Of a stretch of 64,000 nucleotides of DNA, positions 18,003-25,465 are shown one piece after another (positions within the stretch are counted from its first letter, which is position 1; every line of letters begins with the position of its first letter). The position numbers and the translations under genes are program-made. The notes under the pieces are model-generated. The model was not told the DNA's origin. It searched no databases and saw only the letters and a program-made list of their open reading frames with translations. This DNA comes from Bradyrhizobium zhengyangense (GTDB taxonomy: Bacteria > Pseudomonadota > Alphaproteobacteria > Rhizobiales > Xanthobacteraceae): contig NZ_JAKLUA010000001.1 in NCBI RefSeq assembly GCF_022012435.1, positions 806,001 to 870,000 on the forward strand, written 5' to 3'.

Positions 18003-18129
18003 GATCGAGCCCATAGGTCAGGCTGAGCACGAATACGAACAGCGCGGCGGCTGCGAACATCGCGAGATGGCGAACAATGAACTCACGCGGCGAAGTGGCG
18101 GTAACAACGGCTTTCTGTGCAACGGGCAT
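17983..18129 (-). CDS. Small single-pass membrane protein
   Basis: A 48-residue protein. The ATG at 18129 is preceded by GGAG. A polar N-terminus (MPVAQKAVVTATSPREFIVRH) leads to one hydrophobic helix (about 23-40) and a short tail. It overlaps the 3' end of the AdaA-like gene on the other strand. No family recognised. Confidence 0.55.
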   Translation of the reverse strand: MPVAQKAVVTATSPREFIVRHLAMFAAAALFVFVLSLTYGLDLSPGFF

Positions 18130-18370
18130 GACGGCTCCATTATCAAAAACAATTCTTGGCCGCCAATATGCGGCGCCCGCATCAAGCGCCGCGACCAGCA
18201 AAACAACTATTAAGCAGATCACACTCGTTTTGAACCGCGGTACACAAGTCGCGCGATGCGAGACAATTTTTTACTGAAGAATTCTCAGTCAGCGCATCGA
18301 TAGGCAAACTGAGCCGGATCGCGCGCAGTGTGATTGATCACGCTGTCGACGACGGAGAAGAGACGACGCA
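18130..18370. other. Intergenic stretch without a gene
   Basis: No supported coding frame. A short palindrome GTGATTGATCAC lies near 18330-18341. It resembles neither the FixK2 box nor a CtrA site closely enough to name. Confidence 0.35.
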
Positions 18371-18398
18371 AAAAAATGGCCGGGACAAGCCCGGCCAT
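18371..18398 (-). terminator. Rho-independent terminator for the small secreted protein gene
   Basis: GGCCGGG (18378-18384) pairs with CCCGGCC (18390-18396) around a 5-base loop. On the minus strand it is followed by a run of seven T. It lies about 50 bases downstream of the gene ending at 18450. Confidence 0.85.
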
Positions 18399-18449
18399 TG
18401 ACGTCGTGAACGCTTTGCCACCGAGCTTTTAGCCCAGCGTAATGTCAGC

Positions 18450-18704
18450 TTACCGGGCGGAACCCGTGGTCACATTCGCAGTCTTCTGCTTGCGCGGCGT
18501 CAGCACACTGGCCTGGAGCGCCGTCATGCTGGTGGCAGGCGCCGTCACCTGCTGCTCGACATGGGTGGCACCGAGCACGCGGACCTGCACGGGGGACGCT
18601 GGAATGCCGTTAGCCTCGTAAGACGGCAACTCGGCAGCGAAGGTGGCAGTCGAGCCCGCAAGAGCGAGGACAGCAACTGCGATCGACATCGTTTTCTTGT
18701 TCAT
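18450..18704 (-). CDS. Small secreted protein
   Basis: An 84-residue protein. The start at 18704 is set by GGAG upstream and by the signal peptide MNKKTMSIAVAVLALAGSTATFAAE. The mature part is polar and Thr/Val-rich with no cysteine (VQVRVLGATHVEQQVTAPATSMTALQA) and ends in a basic segment (TPRKQKTANV). No family recognised. It is followed by a strong terminator, so it is probably a single-gene transcript. Confidence 0.75.
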   Translation of the reverse strand: MNKKTMSIAVAVLALAGSTATFAAELPSYEANGIPASPVQVRVLGATHVEQQVTAPATSMTALQASVLTPRKQKTANVTTGSAR

Positions 18705-18822
18705 GGTGATGCTCCAAAGAGAAGTTCGGAGCCCATGTAAGCCACATTTGCTGCATTGCGACATGCTTTACCGCAACGCAACATCACCAGCTTTGCATAC
18801 CGGTATGCTTAACGCGAACGGT

Positions 18823-18993
18823 CTATTTCAATGCCGTCGCCAGGGATTGCAACTTTGCGACGAGATTGGTGCCGAGCGCATAAATCACCTCGATGATCGC
18901 AAGCGCGATGCCCGCTGCAATCAGGCCGTATTCGATCGCGGTGGCGCCGGATTCATCGGCCGCAAATTCAATCAACAGGCATTTCAATTTCAC
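18823..18993 (-). CDS. Flp/Fap-type pilin subunit
   Basis: A short Flp pilin of about 56 residues. It contains ADESGATAIEYGLIAAGIALAII, the class IVb pilin signature in which prepilin peptidase cuts before the AIEYG-type helix and the glutamate is conserved, and a polar C-terminus. GTG at 18993 lies seven bases after AAGGA, whereas the ATG at 18999 is almost on top of it, so GTG is preferred. No tad/cpa assembly genes are in the window, so the subunit must use machinery encoded elsewhere. Confidence 0.82.
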   Translation of the reverse strand: MKLKCLLIEFAADESGATAIEYGLIAAGIALAIIEVIYALGTNLVAKLQSLATALK

Positions 18994-19298
18994 AAGCATG
19001 TCCTTCCCAGATCAACCGGACGTTGCCGGCACGGGAGGAATGCATCGTCACAATCCAAGATTGAGTAAATCTGCACCATCCAATTTGATAGGCAAATGAA
19101 GCCGAATTTTCTGGTTTTTCCGCCCCCGGCGCGATGGGAACCTCCGGGAACCCGAGTTGCATTTGCGCAACACCGGCTTGAAAAGCCTGATTTGGGAGAT
19201 TTGCGCCATTGCGCCGCCACATCATCCCTCAAACAATTGACGCGCCGCGTGCTTGGCTATGCAATCTGGTTCGTTCGCGAACCTTGGAGGCAGGGATC

Positions 19299-20660
19299 AT
19301 GAATGATCGGCGGTCTCTTCTTGTTGCTGTTGCGTGCCCCTCGGCCGTGATGGTCGGCTGGCTGGCTCTGTCCCTTTCTGCTTATGCCCCGGCCTTGATC
19401 GAGAACAGCGGCGCTAATGCAGCCGCAGTTTCCCACGCGAAAGATCTCACCCGCCTCGAACTTGCCGACATCCCGCGTGCCGCAACGATCGACGATGGTA
19501 TCGCGCTGACCGCCGACATCGCCGCCGCCGCGGCCGCGACACCGAGCGTAGCGCTGGTCGAAGCGCCGCCGCCCGAAGCCCCCGCTCCCGCCGTCCAACT
19601 CGCCTCGGCCGATCCGACCGAAGTGCTGCCTGTAGCGTCGCCCGCGCCTCAGGTCGCGCCCGAACCGGCCCCCGCCGCGAGCGAAGCTGCGGCCGTCACC
19701 AACGAAGCCGCGCCTGCCGTGAGTGAGGCTGCGCCCGCAGCGGAGCCCACAATCAAGCTCGCCTCCGCCGATCCCGGCGACGTCGTCCCACAGGACGCGC
19801 TGTCGCCCGCCGCGATCGCGAGCGGGCCCGTGGCCGAGAGCAAGGCCTCGCCGCCGGCCGACACGGTGGCCGTGCTCGATGAATGCTTCTCGATGGATGC
19901 CTGCGTCGATCGCTATCTCTGGGCGCTCTATCAGCGCACACCGAAGGAAGACTCGATCAAGGTCCAGGACCGCCGTGCCGTCACCATCAAGCGCAAGGGC
20001 AAGATGGTCACGGTGATGCGCAGCTTCACAAAACTCGTCGACGAGGATTTTGCCTGGAAAGACCCGAAGGCTGCCGAGCACGTTAACATGCCGCTGATGG
20101 ATTACGTCATCGGCGGCATGGACAAGAGCTTCAAGCAGAAGCTGTTCCGCATGCTGCTCGCGGCGGAAGCCGCCGGACTCTCACCCGGAATCACAAGCGC
20201 GTTCCGTGACGACTATCGCCAGGAGATTGCGAGCGGCCTGAAGGCGGCGTCCAACCGCTCCTATCACGGCGGCAGCCTGCGCGGCGGCTACGGCCACGGC
20301 CTCGCGGCTGACATCGTCAGCACCCAGGGCAACAACCGTGCCCAGCGCTGGGCCTCGACGGAAGTGCTGTGGAAATGGGTCGACACCAACGGCAAGGCGC
20401 TCGGCATCGGCCGGCCCTATCTCGACCACGATCCGCCGCATGTCGGCCCGATCGATGGTCCGGAATATATTTCGAAGCGCGGCATCTCGACCGACCGCAA
20501 GGAAGCCGCCAACACCAAATCTAAAAAGGCGCGCGTTGTGGCCAGCGCCAAGTCATCAGTCAAGTCATCGGCCAAGCCATCGAAGGCGCAGGTTGCACGC
20601 GAGAAGAGCTCCGCAAAATCGCAAAAGTCGGCGCAATCGTCCGCGAAGCGGACGACCTGA
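19299..20660 (+). CDS. Secreted M15-like peptidase-fold protein with Ala/Pro-rich linker
   Basis: A 453-residue protein. The ATG at 19299 follows TTGGAGG and begins a signal/anchor helix (residues 5-29). Residues 60-190 are an Ala/Pro-rich, low-complexity linker. The C-terminal domain (about 205-395) contains GITSAFRDDYRQ, SYHGGSLRGGYGHGLAADIV and DPPHVGP. The His and Asp pattern resembles the zinc site of M15 D,D-carboxypeptidases. A Lys/Ser-rich tail (about 400-453) follows. Probable role: periplasmic peptidoglycan binding or cleavage. Catalysis is inferred only from the motif. Confidence 0.6.
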   Translation: MNDRRSLLVAVACPSAVMVGWLALSLSAYAPALIENSGANAAAVSHAKDLTRLELADIPRAATIDDGIALTADIAAAAAATPSVALVEAPPPEAPAPAVQLASADPTEVLPVASPAPQVAPEPAPAASEAAAVTNEAAPAVSEAAPAAEPTIKLASADPGDVVPQDALSPAAIASGPVAESKASPPADTVAVLDECFSMDACVDRYLWALYQRTPKEDSIKVQDRRAVTIKRKGKMVTVMRSFTKLVDEDFAWKDPKAAEHVNMPLMDYVIGGMDKSFKQKLFRMLLAAEAAGLSPGITSAFRDDYRQEIASGLKAASNRSYHGGSLRGGYGHGLAADIVSTQGNNRAQRWASTEVLWKWVDTNGKALGIGRPYLDHDPPHVGPIDGPEYISKRGISTDRKEAANTKSKKARVVASAKSSVKSSAKPSKAQVAREKSSAKSQKSAQSSAKRTT

Positions 20661-20668
20661 TCCCGATC

Positions 20669-21481
20669 TTAAGTGCCTGACGTAGGCAGCGGCACGAGAC
20701 GCATCTCGGCTGATCCTGCTGCTTGCGTACGAACGAGCACGGCGAAAATAGTCCGGACAGCAAGCCGCACCGCCGCCTCGATCGCCGTGCCCTTGGCAAG
20801 ATGCGCCGCGATCAGGCCGGTCAGGAGATCGCCGGTGCCATAGGGTCGGATCGGCAAGCGCGGCGTTGCGAAGCGCGACAATTGGCCGTCAGCACACAGG
20901 ATCGTCTCCACCTGCCCCGCCAGCGTGTCCGCGAGCGTGCAGCCGGTGACGACGACATCGATCCGGCGTTGCCCGGCAAGCGCGGCCGCCGCGGCGCGCA
21001 GGCCCTCGGTATCAGCAGATTTGACGCCGGCGAGCAGCTCGAGCTCGAACTGGTTCGGCGTAATCACGTGCGCCGCCGGCACCAGCCGGCGCCGGACCAC
21101 ATCCAGAATTCCGTCGGCGACATAGACGCGACCGTCGTCGCCGATCACGGGATCGCAGAGATAGAGGAGCTTGGAATTGCGCGACAGCGCCCGCTCGACG
21201 AAATCGGCGACGACAACGGCATTGTCGGATGAGCCAAGATAGCCGGTGACGAGCACAGCGGCCTCATCGACGAGGCATCGTTCCTCGACGCCTCTCAGCA
21301 GATCGGCGATCAGCTCGGCGTCGAGCACCCGCCCGCGCAAGGTCGGATAGCGCGGATGGTTCGAGAGCAGCGTCGTCGGCACGGCGGCCACGTTGACGCC
21401 CTCCGCCTGCATGGCGTGAACCGCCGCGCTGTTGCCAACATGGCCGTGGACGACCTGGCTTTGAATCGAAATGACGAGCAT
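20669..21481 (-). CDS. pdxY: Pyridoxal kinase
   Basis: A 270-residue PfkB/ribokinase-fold kinase that phosphorylates pyridoxal (vitamin B6 salvage). The N-terminal ISIQSQVVHGHVGNSAAV matches PdxY/PdxK substrate-binding residues. LCDPVIGDDGRVYV, VITPNQFELELLAG and the catalytic P-YGTGDLLTGLIAAH segment with its Asp are all present. The start at 21481 is chosen by homology; an upstream TTG at 21502 would add seven residues. It is convergent with the M15-like gene, with 8 bases between the stops. Confidence 0.9.
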   Translation of the reverse strand: MLVISIQSQVVHGHVGNSAAVHAMQAEGVNVAAVPTTLLSNHPRYPTLRGRVLDAELIADLLRGVEERCLVDEAAVLVTGYLGSSDNAVVVADFVERALSRNSKLLYLCDPVIGDDGRVYVADGILDVVRRRLVPAAHVITPNQFELELLAGVKSADTEGLRAAAAALAGQRRIDVVVTGCTLADTLAGQVETILCADGQLSRFATPRLPIRPYGTGDLLTGLIAAHLAKGTAIEAAVRLAVRTIFAVLVRTQAAGSAEMRLVPLPTSGT

Positions 21482-21609
21482 GCGAGGAGTCCGTAGGATC
21501 AAAAACCTGTAGTGGCAAGCCTGGCGCGGACTCGATCTGAAAGGACGGTGCGCGAGGCTATCCCAACATCCCCGCGATCTCGAACGATATTGGCCCGCAA
21601 ACGCAGATG

Positions 21610-22254
21610 TCAGGGATGACTTCCGCGGTACGCCAGCTCACCGAGATAGGCACAGAACATGTCGGCCAGCGCATCAGCGCGACGAGTGATCTCCGCCTCG
21701 CCGCGCGGTGTTTCCGAAAACCGTTTGCCAACCTCAGCCAACGTCGTCTTGATCAGCTCCCCGGCGAGTTCGCGCGTAGCCTCCGAGGCCTTTGGCAGCG
21801 CTTCGCGCATGAAAGCCGCGATAATGCCCTCGCCCGCCGCGCGCGCCTCCTGCGCCTCGGGCGCATCGCGATAAAGTGGCGCGGCATCGCTGAGGGCGCC
21901 GCGGATCGCGGCCTCCTCGCATTCCGAGCGAATGAAGGCATGCACCAGCGCGCGCAGCCGCGCCGGAGGCGGCTGCGTCCTGTCAGCCAAAATGCCGCGC
22001 AGAAGCTCGCTCGTGCTGCGCCATTCGTCGCTTTGCAGGCGGAACAGGATCGCCGCCTTGTTCGGAAAATATTGATAGAGCGAGCCGACGCTCACCCCGG
22101 CCCGCTCAGCCACCCGCGCGGTGGTGAAGCGTTGTGCGCCCTCCTTCGTCAGAACCTGAACCGCGGCGTCGAGAATGGCCGCAACGAGCTCGTTGGAGCG
22201 CGCCTGTTGCGGCTGTTTTCGTGAAGAAACTGAACGACTTCGACGACCAGCCAT
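21610..22254 (-). CDS. TetR family transcriptional regulator
   Basis: A 214-residue repressor. A basic N-terminus is followed by a TetR helix-turn-helix (about residues 22-68: AAILDAAVQVL, FTTARVAERAGVSVGSLYQYFPNKAAIL). The rest is a helical ligand-binding domain. It is divergent from an O-methyltransferase gene, and a near-perfect palindrome in the 97-base gap probably serves both promoters. The ligand is unknown. Confidence 0.9.
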   Translation of the reverse strand: MAGRRSRSVSSRKQPQQARSNELVAAILDAAVQVLTKEGAQRFTTARVAERAGVSVGSLYQYFPNKAAILFRLQSDEWRSTSELLRGILADRTQPPPARLRALVHAFIRSECEEAAIRGALSDAAPLYRDAPEAQEARAAGEGIIAAFMREALPKASEATRELAGELIKTTLAEVGKRFSETPRGEAEITRRADALADMFCAYLGELAYRGSHP

Positions 22255-22278
22255 GGAGCGCCCGGGGAATGCGAATAG

Positions 22279-22304
22279 GAAATGCGACGAATTAGTCGTA
22301 TTTC
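22279..22304. promoter_or_regulatory. Probable TetR operator
   Basis: GAAATGCGAC (22279-22288) and GTCGTATTTC (22295-22304) are inverted repeats matching at 9 of 10 positions, with a 6-base spacer. They lie 25 bases from the tetR start and 48 from the methyltransferase start. Confidence 0.65.
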
Positions 22305-22351
22305 AATTCGCACGCAAGCACGCGCTCAGCCGTGAACCTCGGAGAGACCAA

Positions 22352-23017
22352 ATGACCACCCCAACAATCACATCGCTTGCACCGCTGCTGGATCGTCTGT
22401 TCGACCAGGACGAAGCAGCTCGCGGCGACCTGCAAGCCGCCTTCGCCGATGTGACCGACGCCGACCGCGTCAGGATGATGCGAAGCAAGACCGGTTACCG
22501 CGACCTCTACGCACGCCTAAAGGACGCGCCGCTCGCCGTCTCGCGCGAGACCGGCAGCCTGCTGTACATGCTGGCGCGCAGTTCGCGCGCCCAGGCGATC
22601 GTCGAGTTCGGCACCTCGTTCGGCATCTCGGCCCTGCATCTGGCTGCAGCCTTGCGCGACAATGGTGGCGGGCGCCTCGTCACCAGCGAATTCGAACCAT
22701 CCAAGGCCGCGCGGGCCCGCGAGAACCTCAGGGACGGCGGGCTGATTGATCTCGTCGAAATCCGCGAAGGCGATGCGCTGAAGACGCTGTGCGTCGATCT
22801 ACCAGATCAGATCGACCTCGTGCTGCTCGACGGCGCCAAGGCGCTCTATCCTGATATCCTCGATCTGGTCGAAGACCGTTTGAGGCCGGGCGCAATCATC
22901 GTGGCCGACAACGCCGACGACAGCCCCGACTATTTGGCGCGCGTGCGCGCGCCCGGCAGCGGCTACATGTCCACACCCTTCGCAGAGGATGTCGAGCTGT
23001 CCGTGCGGATCCGTTAG
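22352..23017 (+). CDS. SAM-dependent O-methyltransferase
   Basis: A 221-residue class I methyltransferase resembling catechol/caffeoyl-CoA type O-methyltransferases. The SAM site is IVEFGTSFGISALHLAAAL with TSEFEPSKAARARENL as the second strand. DLVLLDGAKALYPDIL and IIVADNADDSPDYLARV carry the metal-binding acids. The start follows GGAGAG at 22341-22346. Control by the divergent TetR protein suggests a small aromatic substrate or a drug-like inducer; this is inference. Confidence 0.87.
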   Translation: MTTPTITSLAPLLDRLFDQDEAARGDLQAAFADVTDADRVRMMRSKTGYRDLYARLKDAPLAVSRETGSLLYMLARSSRAQAIVEFGTSFGISALHLAAALRDNGGGRLVTSEFEPSKAARARENLRDGGLIDLVEIREGDALKTLCVDLPDQIDLVLLDGAKALYPDILDLVEDRLRPGAIIVADNADDSPDYLARVRAPGSGYMSTPFAEDVELSVRIR

Positions 23018-23185
23018 GGCCGGATCGAACATATCGCGCATCCCGAAGCCGCCGGACGATCCGTCGTGCGGCGGTTTTGTGCCGTCGACCGCGCAAATCC
23101 CTCAGGTTTTGCCTTGTCGCAGGCCCGTCACTCACACGTGATATTTGCTCCCGACAAAAGCCACGTTGCGCATGCTGAACATACC

Positions 23186-23197
23186 TACCGCGCGGTA
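23186..23197. promoter_or_regulatory. Palindrome upstream of the SMR-tetR operon
   Basis: TACCGCGCGGTA is a perfect 12-bp palindrome 25 bases before the SMR gene start. It is a plausible operator for the TetR protein encoded downstream in the same operon. Confidence 0.55.
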
Positions 23198-23221
23198 TCT
23201 TTCCGCGCGCTCGAGATCGCC

Positions 23222-23566
23222 ATGACGTCTGCTTTCACCTCCTATGCCGCACTAGCTCTCGCCATCGTGTTCGAGGTGACGGCATCGGCCTTTTTGCAGC
23301 AGTCCGCGCAGTTCACGCGGCCCTGGCCGACGCTGGCGATGGTGCTGTTCTATGTCGCCTCGTTCTATGCGCTGTCGGTCGCGATCCGGGTGATCCCCTT
23401 GAGCATCGCCTATGCGATCTGGGGCGGGGTCGGCATCATCCTGACCGCCACCGTCTCCTTCGTGCTGTTCCGCCAGATGCTGGACGCCGCAGCCTTCGCC
23501 GGCATTGCCCTGATCGTGTCGGGCGTCGTCGTCATCAACCTGTTCTCGCAGACCACGGCGCATTGA
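23222..23566 (+). CDS. Small multidrug resistance (SMR/EmrE-type) efflux protein
   Basis: A 114-residue four-helix membrane protein. The conserved membrane glutamate is E18 in AIVFEVTASAF, equivalent to E14 of EmrE, which binds protons and drug in turn. AYAIWGGVGIILTATVSF is the family signature of helix 3-4. It works as an antiparallel dimer exporting cationic compounds. The stop overlaps the ATG of a TetR gene, so the regulator is translationally coupled and probably controls this pump. Confidence 0.92.
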   Translation: MTSAFTSYAALALAIVFEVTASAFLQQSAQFTRPWPTLAMVLFYVASFYALSVAIRVIPLSIAYAIWGGVGIILTATVSFVLFRQMLDAAAFAGIALIVSGVVVINLFSQTTAH

Positions 23567-24135
23567 TGCCTGCAAGCGCCTACACCCGCACCAAGCAGCC
23601 CGAGCAGGTGCGGCGCGCTTTGCTCGACTGCGCGGCTGATATCGCCACGGACCACGGCGTCTCCGGCATCACGGTCCAGGCGGTGGCGGCCGCTGCCGGC
23701 GTCACCAAGGGCGGGCTGTTTCACCATTTTGGCAGTAAGCAGGCGCTGATCGAAGGCCTGTTCGCCGATCTGCTCGGCCGCGTCGATGCCGAGATCGACG
23801 CCGCCATCGAGGCGGATCCGAATCCGCGTGGCAGTTTTACGCGCGCCTATGTGAATGCCGTCTTCACCGGAAAGGCCTTTGGCTTCACAACGCCCTGGGC
23901 GACGCTGAGCATGGTGGCCGTCACCGATCCGTCTTTGCGCCGGCTCTGGAACGAGTGGATGAAAGCGCGCCTGAAACGGCATCGCGCCACGGACGCAACA
24001 CTGGGGCTCCAGATCGTCCGTCTCGCCGCCGATGGCGCCTGGCTGTCCTTCGTCACGACGGGACAGACCCGCATGAACGCCGACCTGCGCGCCGTGCATG
24101 ACCGCCTGATCGCGCAGAGCTATCAGCGCCAGTAG
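23566..24135 (+). CDS. TetR/AcrR family repressor of the SMR pump
   Basis: A 189-residue regulator whose ATG overlaps the SMR stop (TGATG). The helix-turn-helix is in residues 13-60 (ALLDCAADIATDHGVSGITVQAVAAAAGVTKGGLFHHFGSK split across helices), followed by a TetR C-terminal helical domain. The operon position and an upstream palindrome suggest autorepression of the pump and itself, relieved by a pump substrate. Confidence 0.9.
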   Translation: MPASAYTRTKQPEQVRRALLDCAADIATDHGVSGITVQAVAAAAGVTKGGLFHHFGSKQALIEGLFADLLGRVDAEIDAAIEADPNPRGSFTRAYVNAVFTGKAFGFTTPWATLSMVAVTDPSLRRLWNEWMKARLKRHRATDATLGLQIVRLAADGAWLSFVTTGQTRMNADLRAVHDRLIAQSYQRQ

Positions 24136-24143
24136 TCGGGCGA

Positions 24144-24524
24144 CTATTGGCCCTGCACAGCAGGCTTGGGCGGACGCGGTTTGGATTTCGCTGACTTGGG
24201 TCCGGGCTTCGCCGCAGGGCCCGGAGGCGGGGTGTCGACCGATACCAGATAGGCCGCGAGCGCCTTCGCCGTATCCGGGCCGGCCGAGTAATGATCCTGG
24301 AGGAACCAGGACAGCGTCAGAGCATAGCGCCCCTTGGCAAGCCCGCGCGGGCTGCGATGGCAGGCCGAGCAGCCGTCGGCGAAGAGCTTCTCGGGCGGTT
24401 TGCCCGCGTCGAGATTTTGCGCGGAGACGAACGGCGTCGTCAGCACTGCGGCAGCCGCAGCAACGGTCCCAAGAAACATCAGAGGCGCGATGACCTCGCG
24501 CCCCGGTCGAAATGGCGATCTCAA
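24144..24524 (-). CDS. Small secreted cytochrome-c-like protein
   Basis: A 126-residue protein with a signal or anchor segment (about 11-35) and one heme site, C52-SAC-H56. No methionine occurs after the heme site, so the usual Met axial ligand is missing; H78 could replace it or the heme could be five-coordinate. The C-terminal 28 residues are a Pro/Lys-rich tail. The start is a TTG after GGGGA; an ATG at codon 16 is an alternative. No oxidase genes are adjacent. Confidence 0.78.
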   Translation of the reverse strand: MRSPFRPGREVIAPLMFLGTVAAAAAVLTTPFVSAQNLDAGKPPEKLFADGCSACHRSPRGLAKGRYALTLSWFLQDHYSAGPDTAKALAAYLVSVDTPPPGPAAKPGPKSAKSKPRPPKPAVQGQ

Positions 24525-24549
24525 TGTCGTCCCCTAGCCCGTCCTGCGG

Positions 24550-24729
24550 TCAAGCCGCCAGCAACTGATCGAATTCCGGCGGCGCGTAGTCCTTGCCGTC
24601 CTGATCGGTGATGACGACCCGCCACCCCTCGCTTGCCCAAACCTTCGCCTTCGCCACGATGAGCAATCGGCTCTCGCGGGCAAAACTGTACTTCTCATTG
24701 TCGCGTTCTGCGATCATCTTGTAGGCCAA
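24550..24729 (-). CDS. Small hypothetical protein
   Basis: A 59-residue protein. The TTG at 24729 lies eight bases after AAGGGG and gives the start MAYKMIAERDNEKYSF; an internal ATG at 24717 is possible. A helix SRLLIVAKAKVWASEGW is followed by RVVITDQDGKDYAPPEFD. The composition is that of a soluble cytoplasmic protein. No family recognised. Confidence 0.65.
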   Translation of the reverse strand: MAYKMIAERDNEKYSFARESRLLIVAKAKVWASEGWRVVITDQDGKDYAPPEFDQLLAA

Positions 24730-24874
24730 TGCGCATCCCCTTGCGTTGCCCTGCACCCGATCTCGTCGTGGCAGCGGCCTTTGGCGGCAATTCGCCGGGA
24801 GCGTGGCAATTTGGTGCCGTCCGCGGCAGCATTGTGAGCCGGCACCCGCCCCTTCGGAGCGGTTGCGCCTCGTC

Positions 24875-24997
24875 ATGGACCGCATCTTGAATGTGATTTT
24901 GCTTGCCTGGAGCTGGTTGAAGGGCTCGCCTGCGATTGCGCAGGTGCAGGGCTGCCAGCCAGGCTCCGGCCTATCGCCGCCGCGACAGAACCGATAG
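24875..24997 (+). CDS. Possible 40-residue peptide
   Basis: An ATG at 24875 opens a 40-codon frame beginning MDRILNVILLAWSWLKG, which looks like an anchor or signal sequence. GGAG lies 13 bases upstream, farther than usual. Support is weak and it is listed only because the neighbouring 280 bases have no other gene. Confidence 0.22.
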   Translation: MDRILNVILLAWSWLKGSPAIAQVQGCQPGSGLSPPRQNR

Positions 24998-25012
24998 CGC
25001 CCGGGATCCGCT

Positions 25013-25291
25013 CTAGTGGACGCGGATCACATGCGGCCGGCCGAGATCTATCAGACCCTGCACCGCCGACAAACGGTCGTCCAGGGCAGCAATGGTGAGC
25101 AACAAATTGTTGCGGCGCTCGTCGAGCATTCCCATCTCGGCTCCGGAGAGTTTTGTGCTCGCCCGCTCCTTGTGGATGCCGTCGAGGGATTTGCGCAAGC
25201 CGGCAATCAGGCCGGCCAGTTGCTTGGCCTCTCTCGTCATCGACCGCTTCGCGACACTTTGACGGCGCGACTCCGCCTGGTTCTGTCTCAT
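25013..25291 (-). CDS. Small coiled-coil protein
   Basis: A 92-residue basic, helical protein. Of several ATGs, the one at 25291 lies nine bases after GGGAGG and is preferred. Residues 20-80 have heptad-like Leu spacing (LAGLIAGLRKSLDGI and LLLTIAALDDRLSAVQGLIDLG), suggesting a coiled coil. No family recognised. Confidence 0.65.
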   Translation of the reverse strand: MRQNQAESRRQSVAKRSMTREAKQLAGLIAGLRKSLDGIHKERASTKLSGAEMGMLDERRNNLLLTIAALDDRLSAVQGLIDLGRPHVIRVH

Positions 25292-25431
25292 CGTCATCAT
25301 CCTCCCGTAGCCCCGCTGCCCCGAGTGGATGCTTACATCTTTGGATACACATCTTACGTTCGATGAAATCTGCCCGCGAAGAACCGTCTTAAATTGTACG
25401 CGCACGGAACTCGCGCCAACCCAAACAAGAA

Positions 25432-25451
25432 GCCCGGCGTGAGCGCCGGGC
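25432..25451 (-). terminator. Terminator after the SH3 protein gene
   Basis: GCCCGGCG (25432-25439) and CGCCGGGC (25444-25451) form a perfect 8-bp stem with a TGAG loop. On the minus strand it is followed by TTCTTGTTT. It lies 15 bases past the stop at 25466. Confidence 0.8.
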
Positions 25452-25465
25452 TTTCGTTGGCGAGC

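Noticed and set aside
24746..24874. Upstream part of the frame ending at 24997
   Set aside because: It is Arg/Pro-rich with no start context; only the part from 24875 has a signal-like start and even that is doubtful.
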